Positions 9,209-17,573 of a stretch of 64,000 bases of DNA are shown here, piece after piece. The position numbers and the translations under genes were made by a program. The DNA is from Qipengyuania pelagi (GTDB lineage Bacteria; Pseudomonadota; Alphaproteobacteria; Sphingomonadales; Sphingomonadaceae). The stretch lies in assembly GCF_009827295.1 (NCBI RefSeq), contig NZ_WTYD01000001.1, forward strand, positions 620,001 through 684,000, in the 5' to 3' direction. How positions within the stretch are numbered: position 1 is the stretch's first letter; each line of letters opens with the position of its first letter. The notes under the pieces are model-generated. The model searched no databases. It had not been told where the DNA came from and saw nothing but the letters and a program-made list of their open reading frames with translations.

Positions 9209-9946
9209 TCAGATCCCCGCATACCATTGGTAGCCGCGATCCTCCCAATAGCCGCCATGGCCGCCGTAGAGATCGTCGAGGCTCGCCACCGCTTCGATCG
9301 CGGTCAGATATTTGGCGTGCTTGTATCCCAGCTGGCGCTCGATCCGCATCCGTAGCGGGGCGCCGTTCTTGATGGGAAGCGGCTCGCCATTGAGGCGATG
9401 GGCGATGATGGTTTGGGGGTGATAGGCGTCGACCAGATCGACGCTCTCGTAATAGCGCGCACCCGACAATTCATCGGCGCAACGGAAGACGATGTAGCGC
9501 GCTTCGGGCCTGAGTTTCGCCGCTTCGAGCAACACGGAGAGTTGCGGCCCGGTCCATTCGCCGATCGCGCTCCATCCCTCGACGCAATCGTGGCGGGTCA
9601 CCTGGGTGCGCTGGGGCAGGCGGCGGATATTGTCGAGCGTGAGGGTGAGCGGCGTCTCGACAAGGCCGCGCACTTCCAGCCGCCAGTCCGCGAAATCGCT
9701 CGCGGCCTGCGCCTGATAATCGCCATTCGTCGGATCGGTCGAGCCGTTGCCGCGGAAATAGGGGCTGATCGCGCTGCGCGGATATTCGGGGGCCAGTGCC
9801 TCGCGATCCGTGAGGAAGCGATGCGCGGTTTTGTGCCAGCTTTCGGCGGCGGAGAGCAGTTTCGCACCCGGCGCGCTTTCGGCCACCTTGTTGCAGCCCG
9901 CGAGGAACGCCGCGCCCGCAGCGACGAGGAAATTGCGGCGCTTCAT
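9209..9946 (-). CDS. Tat-exported molybdopterin-dependent oxidoreductase (MsrP/sulfite oxidase fold)
   Basis: This 245-residue protein has a twin-arginine start (KRRNFLVAAG) with a lipobox-like FLAGC, so it is probably a Tat-exported lipoprotein. The body is the oxidoreductase molybdopterin-binding fold. The molybdenum-ligating Cys sits in RHDCVEGWSAIGEWTG, and GAPLRMRIERQLGYKHAKY is the typical later motif. Relatives include the periplasmic methionine sulfoxide reductase MsrP. The partner here is not an MsrQ-type protein but the upstream cytochrome b, whose stop overlaps this ATG (ATGA). The substrate is unknown. Confidence 0.85.
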   Translation of the reverse strand: MKRRNFLVAAGAAFLAGCNKVAESAPGAKLLSAAESWHKTAHRFLTDREALAPEYPRSAISPYFRGNGSTDPTNGDYQAQAASDFADWRLEVRGLVETPLTLTLDNIRRLPQRTQVTRHDCVEGWSAIGEWTGPQLSVLLEAAKLRPEARYIVFRCADELSGARYYESVDLVDAYHPQTIIAHRLNGEPLPIKNGAPLRMRIERQLGYKHAKYLTAIEAVASLDDLYGGHGGYWEDRGYQWYAGI

Positions 9947-10620
9947 CGCGCGTCCCTTCCGGTGATCATGCTGCGCAGCTGCCAGACCGGCCCGGACAGG
10001 ATCACCAGCAAGACGTGGATAACGAAGAAGGCGAACAGCAGCGCGGCGAAGATGAAATGGAAACTGCGCGCCGATTGGCGCCCGCCCATCAGGTCGACCA
10101 TCCAGCCGAAACTCGGCTCCATCCCCGGACTGATCGCGATCCCGGTCAGAACCATTCCCGGCAGGATCACGCCGAGGACGAGGCCATAGGTGATCTTCTG
10201 AAGGAAATTATACTTGCCCTTGCCATGTTCGAAATCGAGCTTGAGATGCGCGGCGACGTCGGCCTTGATGTTGGCGGGACGCCATTCTTCGCGGCGTGTC
10301 GCGATGTCGCGCTTGAAATGGCGGTTCAATAGCATCGCGATCCAGCCGAACAGCAGCGTCAGCGCGAACAGCCACGCGGCGAGGATGTGCCAGTCGCGCG
10401 CCACCGCCAGACTGTAATAGCCGGGAATCGTCATCCAGTCGGGAAAGCGCGGGACGGCGAGCCAGGCGTCTTTCGCCTCGAACCCCCACTCGCCCCAATA
10501 GAGATAGCGATGCGCGTTGGAAATGGTGAGGCCCGACATGAAGAGGATCACCACGGCGACGAGATTGCTCCAGTGCCATAGGCGTGTGGTCAGCGCGTGG
10601 CGCTTGGCGGGTTTGGTCAT
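9943..10620 (-). CDS. Cytochrome b561-type membrane protein (Ni/Fe-hydrogenase b-type subunit family)
   Basis: This 225-residue protein has four main membrane segments with histidines placed for two b hemes: the first helix near TTRLWHWSNLVAVV, then a second pair near ARDWHILAAW, and the late FHFIFAALLFAFFVIHVLL. It would pass electrons from the quinone pool to a periplasmic partner. The start is fixed by the ATGA overlap with the upstream SDR gene, and its stop overlaps the start of the molybdopterin protein. This arrangement strongly suggests that it is the electron donor of that enzyme. Confidence 0.85.
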   Translation of the reverse strand: MTKPAKRHALTTRLWHWSNLVAVVILFMSGLTISNAHRYLYWGEWGFEAKDAWLAVPRFPDWMTIPGYYSLAVARDWHILAAWLFALTLLFGWIAMLLNRHFKRDIATRREEWRPANIKADVAAHLKLDFEHGKGKYNFLQKITYGLVLGVILPGMVLTGIAISPGMEPSFGWMVDLMGGRQSARSFHFIFAALLFAFFVIHVLLVILSGPVWQLRSMITGRDAR

Positions 10621-11402
10621 GAGTCCATCTTTTCGCGCGCGAGATAGATGACGTCGCGATCCTGATCGCACAGATGCTGGCCGCTATCGACGAACAGGGT
10701 CTGGCCGCTGGCGAGCCAGCCATGCGACAGGAACAGGGCGGCGCGCGCAACCTCGTCCTTGCCGGTCTTGCGGCCAAGCAAATTGAGGCGATGGCTGACC
10801 TCGGCCTCATCCTCGTCCTGATCGTGGCTGGGCAGAATGGCACCGGGGGCGAGGCCGTAGATCCGATCCGTCTCGCGCCATCCCGCCAGTGCACGGCCCT
10901 TGGATAGCATCGGGATCGTCGATCCGAGCGCGTGCTTGCTCATCGTGTAGCTGAAGAAATCGGGGTTGGGATTGCGCAGCTTCTGGTCGGTCACGCTGAT
11001 GACCCGCCGTCCGCCCCTGGCTCGCGCGTGGGTCAGAAAGGCCTGCGCCATGCGCGCAGGGGTCCGCGCGTTGATCTGCATAGTGCGTCGTCCGGTTTCG
11101 GGATCGAGTGCCCCGACCTCGTCGGGTTCGAACACGCTGGCGCAATTGACCAGCACGCGCCAGTCCGCGAGCCGTCCGGCCACAGCCTCGACCATCGCGA
11201 CCGAGGCGTCACCGTCTTCCAAATCGCAGGTCACCGTCTCCGCGCTCGGAAGGTCTGCGGCAAGCCGTTCGGCCTCCTCGCGCGACTGGCCGTAATGCAC
11301 GATCACATGCCAGCCCGCCTCGCCGAACCCGCGCGCGATCCCCGCGCCGAGGCGCTTGGCACCGCCGGTCACGAGCACGCTGGGTCTTTCACTGTCGGCC
11401 AT
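10617..11402 (-). CDS. Short-chain dehydrogenase, pteridine reductase-like
   Basis: This 261-residue NAD(P)H-dependent oxidoreductase has the nucleotide-binding motif TGGAKRLGAGIA near the N-terminus and the catalytic YTMSK near residue 155. The GGAKRLG variant and overall layout resemble pteridine reductase/FolM-type enzymes that reduce dihydropterins. I chose the internal ATG giving MADSERPS because the upstream part has no family similarity. It is first in a three-gene coupled operon with the cytochrome b and molybdopterin oxidoreductase genes. A link to pterin or redox metabolism is inferred from that context. Confidence 0.82.
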   Translation of the reverse strand: MADSERPSVLVTGGAKRLGAGIARGFGEAGWHVIVHYGQSREEAERLAADLPSAETVTCDLEDGDASVAMVEAVAGRLADWRVLVNCASVFEPDEVGALDPETGRRTMQINARTPARMAQAFLTHARARGGRRVISVTDQKLRNPNPDFFSYTMSKHALGSTIPMLSKGRALAGWRETDRIYGLAPGAILPSHDQDEDEAEVSHRLNLLGRKTGKDEVARAALFLSHGWLASGQTLFVDSGQHLCDQDRDVIYLAREKMDS

Positions 11403-11430
11403 CGCCCGCGACCATAGCGGAGCCCTGCGT

Positions 11431-11481
11431 AAAGAAAAGGCGCGCCGCCTCCCCAAAAGGTCCGGGAAAAGGCGACGCGCC
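11431..11481 (-). terminator. Rho-independent terminator after the glycine-zipper gene
   Basis: On the minus strand GGCGCGTCGCCTTTTCC pairs with GGAGGCGGCGCGCC across a short loop, followed by TTTTCTTTA. It lies between the end of the gene at 11507 and the next start at 11402. Confidence 0.75.
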
Positions 11482-11506
11482 ATTCTTCGCAAGGCTGTTC
11501 AGCGTC

Positions 11507-11893
11507 TTAGCGGCAGCTAAGGCTCCCGCGATCGATCTCGCGACCGACCAGAGCGCCGACCGCGCCGCCGAGGATCGCGCCGAGCGTCCGATCACCGCGG
11601 CCCGCCAGTTCGTGCCCGGCGAGCGCGCCGACGCCCGCGCCGATCACGAGGCCGGTCGTCCCGTTGTCGCGCTTGCAGTAATAGCGACCGTCATTGCCCT
11701 GCCACATCCGGTCGGAGCGCGTGATGCGCTGCGGCTGCACGTAATAGCCACGGCTGTCATAGCGTGCGCGATCCTTGGCGCGCTTGCCATGGGCGGGCGC
11801 CCAAGACGGCGGATCGGCAAGGGCCGGGGCAGCGGTTCCGATCCCGGTTACGGCCATGGTCGATGCGGCGAACGCCAGAGTGAGCTTTTTCAT
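11507..11893 (-). CDS. Glycine zipper 2TM-domain secreted/outer membrane protein
   Basis: This 128-residue protein has a signal peptide ending near APALADPP. An Arg/Lys/Tyr-rich middle (about 30-75) precedes a glycine zipper at about 80-120 (GLVIGAGVGALAGHELAG, then GAILGGAVGALVG). Such 2TM glycine-zipper proteins resemble the rickettsial 17-kDa antigen/SlyB group, usually outer membrane or envelope-associated. It is a single gene with its own terminator. The function is not known. Confidence 0.8.
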   Translation of the reverse strand: MKKLTLAFAASTMAVTGIGTAAPALADPPSWAPAHGKRAKDRARYDSRGYYVQPQRITRSDRMWQGNDGRYYCKRDNGTTGLVIGAGVGALAGHELAGRGDRTLGAILGGAVGALVGREIDRGSLSCR

Positions 11894-11981
11894 AAGTTAT
11901 GTCCTCATGACTGAATTTGAAAACTACGATCCAGTCGTTTGGCCATGGGCCCACAACCTCAGGTGAACGCGCGGTTGTAAG

Positions 11982-12014
11982 GCGAAATCCGCGACGGAAC
12001 GTGCGGATTTTCGC
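11982..12014 (-). terminator. Stem-loop after the rlmN-MOSC operon
   Basis: GCGAAATCCGC at 11982-11992 pairs with GCGGATTTTCGC at 12003-12014, with one bulge. It follows the MOSC gene stop at 12030 on the minus strand. There is no clear T-run, so it may be a weak terminator or an mRNA end. Confidence 0.5.
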
Positions 12015-12029
12015 GACGAAATGCGGCAG

Positions 12030-12668
12030 TCATAAAAGGTCGCGCGCCTTGCCGCGCCATTGCGGGCACAGCCGATCGAGGTTGGCGATGGCGCGCAGAT
12101 CTGCGGGTGTGGTTCGATCGTCCGGGTCGAACAGGGCAGCGAAAACCCGTGCGACGGACCATTCCGCATGACCGACTTCGACGCGCTCGATCGCATCGCC
12201 CGCTTCGGCCTCGCCTTCCTCGATCACGCGGTAATACCAACCGCAGGCATGGGTCTTGAGGATATGCTTGATCATCCCCTTGCGAGCGAACCGGTGTTCG
12301 ATCTTCCAGCATGGCTGGCGCGGCTGGCTGATTTCGAGCAGCGCGCCGCCGATGCGGAACCGGTCCCCGATATGGACTTGGTTCTCGGCCAAGCCGGTCG
12401 CGACGATGTTCTCCCCGAACGCGCCGTAGCGGGAGAGGAGATCGTGTCCCCCAAGATAATCGCGCCATATCGGATAGTGGTCGTGCGGGTAATGATGGAC
12501 CGCCATTTCCGGCCCGCCGTGATATTTGGGGTCGGCCACCGCATCGCCCGCTAGGCCGAGCGAACGGATCGCGACCCGGCCGTCGACCGGGTGTTTGTCG
12601 ATCGCGCTGGTATCCTCGCCGCGGAAGGGTTTGGGTTGGCCGATGCAGAGGGCGGTAAGGGACGTCAT
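12030..12668 (-). CDS. MOSC domain protein (YiiM-like)
   Basis: This 212-residue protein has the MOSC fold found in molybdenum-cofactor sulfurases and YiiM-type reductases. Visible family motifs are LGLAGDAVADPKYHGG, then HYPIWRDYL, then YGAFGENI, and QPRQPCWKIEHRF with the conserved Cys. YiiM-like proteins take part in molybdenum-dependent reduction of N-hydroxylated compounds. The start ATG overlaps the stop of the upstream methyltransferase (ATGA). It is the last gene of a four-gene unit. Confidence 0.87.
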   Translation of the reverse strand: MTSLTALCIGQPKPFRGEDTSAIDKHPVDGRVAIRSLGLAGDAVADPKYHGGPEMAVHHYPHDHYPIWRDYLGGHDLLSRYGAFGENIVATGLAENQVHIGDRFRIGGALLEISQPRQPCWKIEHRFARKGMIKHILKTHACGWYYRVIEEGEAEAGDAIERVEVGHAEWSVARVFAALFDPDDRTTPADLRAIANLDRLCPQWRGKARDLL

Positions 12669-13267
12669 GCGGGGTCTTTTAAGCGCACGGTGAGCGCGAT
12701 CCAATCGCGAACCGTCCCATCGGCGCCTTGCCCACGGAATATCTCGCTATCCGCGATCGCGAAGCCTACCTCGCGATAGAGGCCCGCGATCCAATCGGCG
12801 TCGGGGAAATTGTGCAGGCGGCCCAGCAGGCAGCGTCCCTCACCATTGCCGAGTTTATAGCTGGCATAATGCCATCCGCCGGGCTTCAGCGCGGTGCGGA
12901 TCGCCGCGAGGACATCGGGCAGATCGGCGCGCGCGACATGGAGCAGACAGGCATGGGCCCAGACCGCGTCGTATTCCCCGCGCGCCGCAAGCTCGTCAAA
13001 GCGCATGACCCGCGCGCCGAGGTCGAAGCGTTCGTTCGCCTTCCTTACCATCGCGGGAACCGCGTCGGTCGCGTCCACCACGAAGCCGCGCTCAGCGATG
13101 TGCGCCCCATCACGCCCGGTTCCACATCCTAGTTCGAGGACGCGCGCGCCTGGCTCCAGCCGGTCGAGGAAGCCGTCGAGATGGCGGCTGGGCGCCTGCC
13201 CGGAACTCGCGGTCAAACCCGGCGCAAGCCCGGCATAGAAGGCGAGCGTGGCCGGGTCGGCGCTCAT
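12665..13267 (-). CDS. Class I SAM-dependent methyltransferase
   Basis: This 200-residue protein has a Rossmann-type methyltransferase domain. Motif I is VLELGCGTGRDGAHIA, the acidic end of the second strand is VDATDAVPAM, and motif IV is DAVWAHACLLHV. The post-motif GGWHYASYKLG is typical of small-molecule methyltransferases of the Methyltransf_11/25 type. The substrate cannot be inferred. Both ends overlap neighbouring genes by ATGA, so it is translated in a chain with the IspZ-like and MOSC genes. Confidence 0.87.
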   Translation of the reverse strand: MSADPATLAFYAGLAPGLTASSGQAPSRHLDGFLDRLEPGARVLELGCGTGRDGAHIAERGFVVDATDAVPAMVRKANERFDLGARVMRFDELAARGEYDAVWAHACLLHVARADLPDVLAAIRTALKPGGWHYASYKLGNGEGRCLLGRLHNFPDADWIAGLYREVGFAIADSEIFRGQGADGTVRDWIALTVRLKDPA

Positions 13268-14283
13268 CCGGCCTCGTCCGCAGGCGGCGGGCGATAGCGC
13301 GGCCATGTCTCGCGCCAGATTTTGCCCTGCGCATATTGGAACACGATCAGGATCAGCCCCATCGACACGACGAAATCGGCGAAGGTGCTGTAGAACAGCC
13401 AGACATCGGTCGAGGTGTAGAGCGCGACGATCAGGTTGAGCGCGGCCATCGCGGCCCCCATCAATCCCATGCCGATCCCCAGCCGCCCGGCGTCGATCCC
13501 GCGATAGGGGAGGTAATTCTTCAGCCGGATCGCCAGCCCGTTCCCGCCGCGCAGCCCGTCGATCAGGAACAGACCCGCGCTGACAAGGCCGATCACCGTG
13601 GTGCGATATTTCACCGCCTCGTCGGACTGGAACATCAGCGCGAGAGCGGCAGAGGCGATCATCAGCGCGATGCCGAACAGCGCCAGCCCGCCGAGCAGGT
13701 CGATCTTCGTGATCTTCTGCGCGACCAGCAGCGCGAGACCCAATCCCGCACCCACGATCGCAGCGGTGGTGAGGTCGGTATATTTGGCGATCACGAAGAA
13801 CAGGAGGCCGAGCAGGATATCGACGGCGAGCGGAATGCGGTTGCGCTTGAACGCGCTGAAATCGATCTCCGAATTCGCATCGCCGCTGGCGTTCTGCTTG
13901 AAGGCGTCGCCCATCGATCCGTCCGCGTAGGCCACCATCTGCGCGCGGTATTTCTCGGGATAGGCAATGGTTCTTCCGGGGTGGCTCTCATGCACGGTCA
14001 CATCATCGCGGCGGACTGCGATCCCCATATTGCGCGAGCTGATATAGCCGGCTTCTACCGTCAGGAGCGATCCGTCAGGAAGCGTCGAAGTAAGGAGGTG
14101 ATTGCGCACCGCCGAAGGCCCGATGGCGGGAGTCTGGTCGCGAGCGACGATGCGACCATTCAGTTCGAGCTCACTGAACAGCCCGTCCGTGCGCGAGCGC
14201 AGCGTAACGCATCCCGGAACGCCGTCCACCGCGAACTGGCGGCGGTAGCGCCAGAGCGTCAGCCCGCCTTGCTTTTCGGCCAT
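13264..14283 (-). CDS. IspZ/YciB-like inner membrane protein with extra N-terminal domain
   Basis: This 339-residue protein has two parts. The C-terminal half (about 150-325) is a five- or six-helix membrane domain similar to the septation protein IspZ/YciB family (for example FKRNRIPLAVDILLGLLFFV and the WLFYSTFADFV region). The N-terminal 140 residues are soluble and beta-rich, with the start AEKQGGLTLWRYRRQFAVDG, and are not found in standard YciB. YciB is linked to envelope integrity and cell division. The gene follows rlmN with a four-base gap and overlaps the methyltransferase start. The function of the added domain is unknown. Confidence 0.65.
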   Translation of the reverse strand: MAEKQGGLTLWRYRRQFAVDGVPGCVTLRSRTDGLFSELELNGRIVARDQTPAIGPSAVRNHLLTSTLPDGSLLTVEAGYISSRNMGIAVRRDDVTVHESHPGRTIAYPEKYRAQMVAYADGSMGDAFKQNASGDANSEIDFSAFKRNRIPLAVDILLGLLFFVIAKYTDLTTAAIVGAGLGLALLVAQKITKIDLLGGLALFGIALMIASAALALMFQSDEAVKYRTTVIGLVSAGLFLIDGLRGGNGLAIRLKNYLPYRGIDAGRLGIGMGLMGAAMAALNLIVALYTSTDVWLFYSTFADFVVSMGLILIVFQYAQGKIWRETWPRYRPPPADEAG

Positions 14284-14287
14284 GTGC

Positions 14288-15544
14288 TCAGGCCTCGACG
14301 GCCTGCGTCGTTTCTGCCGCTTCCGCCGCCTCGCGATCGCGCTGGGCACGGCTCTTCTTCTCCGCCGCGGTCTTCAACTGCCCGCAGGCGGCGTCGATAT
14401 CGCGCCCCCTTGGCGTGCGCACAGGCGCGCTGATTCCACCTTCGAAGACGATGTCGGAAAAACGCCTGATCCGCTCCGGGCTCGAACATTCGTAAGGCGC
14501 GCCGCCCCAGGGGTTGAAGGGGATGAGGTTGACCTTGGCGGGCAGATCGTACTGCTTGATCAGGCGGACGAGCTCGCGCGCGTCCTCGTCGCTGTCGTTC
14601 TTGTTCTTCAGCATCACATATTCGAACGTGATGCGCCGGGCGTTGGACGCGCCGGGATAATCGGCGCAGGCCTGCAGCAATTCCTCGATGCCGTATTTCT
14701 TGTTGATCGGCACGATCTCGTCACGGATATCCTTGGTGACGGCGTGGAGCGACACGGCGAGATTGACGCCGATCTCCTCGCCGCAGCGGGCCATCATCGG
14801 CACGACGCCGCTGGTCGACAAAGTGATGCGGCGCTTCGACAGCGCCAGCCCGTCTCCATCCATCACGATGCGCAGCGCATCGCGCACATTGTCGAAATTG
14901 TAGAGCGGTTCGCCCATGCCCATCATGACGATATTGGTGAGCAGGCGCCCGTCCGAGGTGTAGGCGCTCTCGCTCTCGTCGCCCAGATCGTCCATCCGCC
15001 CTTTCGGCCATTCGCCCAGCGCATCGCGCGCCAGCATGACCTGCCCCACGATCTCGCCGGGCGTCAGATTGCGCACCAGCCGCATCGTGCCGGTATGGCA
15101 GAACCGGCAATTGAGCGTGCAGCCGACCTGGCTGGAGACGCACAAAGTCCCGCGATCCGCATCGGGGATGAAGACCATCTCGAATTCGTGGCCGTCATCG
15201 GTGCGCAGCAGCCATTTGCGGGTCCCGTCCGTCGAATGCTGGGCCTCGACCACGTTGGGGCGCCCGATCACGAAGCGTTCCGTCAGCCACGGGCGCATCG
15301 TCTTGGCGATGTCCGTCATCGCCTCGAAATCGGTGACGCCGCGGTGATAGAGCCAGTGGAACACCTGCTTGGCGCGCAGCTTGGCCTGCTTCGCATCGAG
15401 ACCGGCATCGGCGAAGAGGGCGCGGATGCGGTCTTTCGACAGGCCGAGCAGGTCGGTGCGGCCATCGGCACGCGGAGTAATGTCGCGCGCGACGGGAACC
15501 GGGTCGATCTGCCCGGGGATGCTCATGAGGTTCGTATCGGCCAT
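14288..15544 (-). CDS. rlmN: 23S rRNA (adenine2503-C2)/tRNA methyltransferase RlmN
   Basis: This 418-residue radical-SAM enzyme methylates C2 of A2503 in 23S rRNA and A37 in some tRNAs. The [4Fe-4S] cysteines are C142, C146 and C149 in [21 protein letters not shown] carries an upstream conserved Cys, and [12 protein letters not shown] near the C-terminus holds the catalytic Cys that forms the covalent intermediate. [10 protein letters not shown] is also a family signature. A charged Ala/Glu-rich tail follows the last motif. It is first in a four-gene minus-strand unit. Confidence 0.97.
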   Translation of the reverse strand: MADTNLMSIPGQIDPVPVARDITPRADGRTDLLGLSKDRIRALFADAGLDAKQAKLRAKQVFHWLYHRGVTDFEAMTDIAKTMRPWLTERFVIGRPNVVEAQHSTDGTRKWLLRTDDGHEFEMVFIPDADRGTLCVSSQVGCTLNCRFCHTGTMRLVRNLTPGEIVGQVMLARDALGEWPKGRMDDLGDESESAYTSDGRLLTNIVMMGMGEPLYNFDNVRDALRIVMDGDGLALSKRRITLSTSGVVPMMARCGEEIGVNLAVSLHAVTKDIRDEIVPINKKYGIEELLQACADYPGASNARRITFEYVMLKNKNDSDEDARELVRLIKQYDLPAKVNLIPFNPWGGAPYECSSPERIRRFSDIVFEGGISAPVRTPRGRDIDAACGQLKTAAEKKSRAQRDREAAEAAETTQAVEA

Positions 15545-15696
15545 GGGAGCGCGCCATATAGCGATGTCAGGCGGGTTTTGGAAGCGGGCGCTGGGATGGG
15601 TGCTCAGATGGCCTCCGTGCCGACCATCGCCGGTTCCCGGCCATCCATCCCGAAAATCCGTTCATCTGGTCGCAACAATGTTTCAAAAATGCCACA

Positions 15697-15724
15697 GTTT
15701 CATGTTGTGTGACGTTAATGAAAC
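15697..15724. repeat. Inverted repeat GTTTCAT/ATGAAAC upstream of the barrel protein gene
   Basis: GTTTCAT at 15697-15703 is the exact reverse complement of ATGAAAC at 15718-15724, with 14 bases between. It lies about 95 bases before the outer membrane protein gene, in the 275-base divergent region with rlmN. It could be an operator, but no known consensus is recognised. Confidence 0.5.
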
Positions 15725-15819
15725 TACACGGCTTGGGCCGCCGTTTCCTCTCCGTGCCCGACGCGACGCACCGGATGAATAGCCGATGCCGAGGGTCGCG
15801 CTGTTAACGGAGAATACCA

Positions 15820-16485
15820 ATGAAGACCATTACTGCCCTTTTCGCCGCCGCTTCCACCTTCGCGGTTGCAGCCCCCGCCATGGCGCAGAGCGCCGACGCT
15901 CCCTTCACCGGCTTCCGCGTCGAAGGCCTCGCCGGTTACGACGTCAGCCAGGCCGGTAGCGATGCGGACAACGAAGCGAACGAGAACGACGACCAGTCGA
16001 TCGACGGCTTCAATTACGGCATCGGCGCGGGTTACGATTTCAACGCCGGTGGCGTCGTCCTCGGTCTCGAAGCGGAACTGAGCGATTCCACCGCCAAGAC
16101 CGAGTTCACCAACGGCGATTTCGAAGGCTTCGGCCTCGGCAATGTCGAGACGGGCCGCGACATCTATGTCGGTGCGCGCGCCGGTTTCCTCGCCGCGCCG
16201 GACCTGCTGATCTACGGCAAGGGCGGCTACACCAACGCCCGCTACAACATCGAAAGCTCGTTCGACGGTGACGAATATCGCGCCAAGATCGACACCGATG
16301 GCTTCCGCATCGGCGCGGGTGCGGAATACGCGCTGAGCGGGAACAGCTACGCGAAGATCGAATACCGCTATTCGAACTACAGCGATGCCGAACTCGACTT
16401 CGAAGGCGACACGCCCGATCAGGATCTGGGCGAGATCGATCTCGACCGTCATCAGGTGATGGTGGGTTACGGCCTGCGCTTCTAA
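15820..16485 (+). CDS. Outer membrane beta-barrel protein (OmpA/opacity-like porin family)
   Basis: This 221-residue protein has a signal peptide ending at APAMAQ. It is then a run of alternating amphipathic strands with acidic loops, such as YGIGAGYDFNAGGVVLGLEA and DIYVGARAGFL. It ends in GYGLRF, with the terminal Phe recognised by the Bam machinery. Length and layout fit an eight-stranded barrel of the OMP_b-brl family found in sphingomonads. A strong bidirectional terminator follows the gene. The function may be structural or adhesive; no substrate can be inferred. Confidence 0.88.
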   Translation: MKTITALFAAASTFAVAAPAMAQSADAPFTGFRVEGLAGYDVSQAGSDADNEANENDDQSIDGFNYGIGAGYDFNAGGVVLGLEAELSDSTAKTEFTNGDFEGFGLGNVETGRDIYVGARAGFLAAPDLLIYGKGGYTNARYNIESSFDGDEYRAKIDTDGFRIGAGAEYALSGNSYAKIEYRYSNYSDAELDFEGDTPDQDLGEIDLDRHQVMVGYGLRF

Positions 16486-16513
16486 GCGCCGCCTGATCGA
16501 CGAAAAAAAAGGG

Positions 16514-16545
16514 GCCGGGGGCGCTTCGAGCGCCTCCGGCTTTTT
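16514..16545. terminator. Strong bidirectional terminator
   Basis: An 11-bp stem (GCCGGGGGCGC with GCGCCTCCGGC, one G-T wobble) closes a five-base loop. It is flanked by eight A on the left and five T on the right. It therefore serves both the barrel protein gene (plus) and the converging gene that ends at 16551 (minus). Confidence 0.93.
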
Positions 16546-16550
16546 CGTGT

Positions 16551-17045
16551 CTAGCGGCGGGCGCAGGCCACGGTCGCGGCATCCATGGCGGACGATGCGC
16601 CGTCGAGCGTGTAGGTGTTCGAGAAGCGCCGACCGCTCCGATCCACGGAGGAGACCGTCATCCGGCTGGCGGATCGCATCGCGGCGACGATGGCGGCATC
16701 CATTGCGCGATCCTGCGCCCAGGCGTCCGCTCCGCCGCCGGTCAGGGTGAAGCGCTTGCCGTTCATGTTCAGCGTGACCGCGGCTGCATCGCGAAGATCG
16801 CGCGACAGGCGGAAATGAACCTGACCACGGATCGCGCGGCGCGGCCAGGTCGCGATGGTGGCATAGGGTTCGTGGTCGCGTTGCAGCCGGCTCGGCGCGG
16901 GCATGGCGATGGCATAGCAGCGCGGGCCGCCTCCATTGCGAAGCTCGTCGCGAAACGCCCCCCAATCCCCGAAGACGCCGAGGCTGTCCTTGGCCTGGAG
17001 CGGGGCTGCGGCGGCGAGCAGCGCGACGGCGGCGAGCCTAATCAT
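16551..17045 (-). CDS. Periplasmic protein, possibly invasion-associated locus B-like
   Basis: This 164-residue protein starts with a signal peptide (AVALLAAAAPLQAKD). The sequence after it, GVFGDWGAFRDE followed by RCYAIAMPAPS, resembles the entry motif of IalB-like periplasmic proteins. The rest forms beta strands with a late Cys. The gene overlaps the end of greB by eight bases and is probably co-transcribed with it. The family call is tentative; a generic exported protein is the alternative. Confidence 0.55.
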   Translation of the reverse strand: MIRLAAVALLAAAAPLQAKDSLGVFGDWGAFRDELRNGGGPRCYAIAMPAPSRLQRDHEPYATIATWPRRAIRGQVHFRLSRDLRDAAAVTLNMNGKRFTLTGGGADAWAQDRAMDAAIVAAMRSASRMTVSSVDRSGRRFSNTYTLDGASSAMDAATVACARR

Positions 17046-17553
17046 AGGCGATCTCGATGATTTCCCACTCCTTCACCCCGCCGGGCAGGCGCACGGTCCG
17101 CAGATCGCCCAAAGCCGCACCGCGCAGAGCGCGCGCCAGCGGGCTGGTCCAGCCGATCCTGCCCCGGCCTGCGTCCTGTTCGTCATCGCCGACCAGGGTG
17201 ACGGTGCGGCGCGCATCGTCCTCGTCGGCGAGGGTGACCGTGGCGCCGAAGAACACCCGGCTTCTATCGACCTGTTCGTGCGGTTCGATGACGCGGGCGG
17301 CCTTCATCCGGCGCGCCAGATGGCCGAGTTCGCGGTCGATCTCGCGCATCCGCTTGCGGCCATATAGATAGTCCCCGTTCTCGCTGCGATCGCCATTGCC
17401 CGCCGCCCAGTTCACGATTTCGGCGATTTCCGGCCGTTCGGTGCCGAGCAGGTGATCGTAACGCGCTTTCAACGCGGCGTAGCCCGCCGCGCTGATCGGA
17501 TTGGTCTTGCGCGCAGGGGCGTTGGTATCGGGAGGCGGAGAGGAGGCAGGCAT
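17038..17553 (-). CDS. greB: Transcription elongation factor GreB
   Basis: This 171-residue protein rescues backtracked RNA polymerase by stimulating cleavage of the transcript. The N-terminal coiled coil holds NPISAAGYAALKARYDHL and NWAAGNGDRSENGDYLYGRK, where the two acidic residues at the hairpin tip act at the polymerase active site. The R(M)REIDRELGHLARRM region and the C-terminal FKBP-like domain (SPLARALRGAALGD) match GreB rather than GreA, as does the YGRKRMREID stretch. An N-terminal extension of about 15 residues is Pro-rich. Confidence 0.92.
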   Translation of the reverse strand: MPASSPPPDTNAPARKTNPISAAGYAALKARYDHLLGTERPEIAEIVNWAAGNGDRSENGDYLYGRKRMREIDRELGHLARRMKAARVIEPHEQVDRSRVFFGATVTLADEDDARRTVTLVGDDEQDAGRGRIGWTSPLARALRGAALGDLRTVRLPGGVKEWEIIEIAYD

Positions 17554-17573
17554 CGCCCGCCTCCTACCGCAGA

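Noticed and set aside
13336..14433. Plus-strand frame of 365 codons opposite the IspZ-like gene
   Set aside because: Very polar, His/Gln/Arg-rich and antisense to a coupled operon whose overlaps fix the minus-strand reading.
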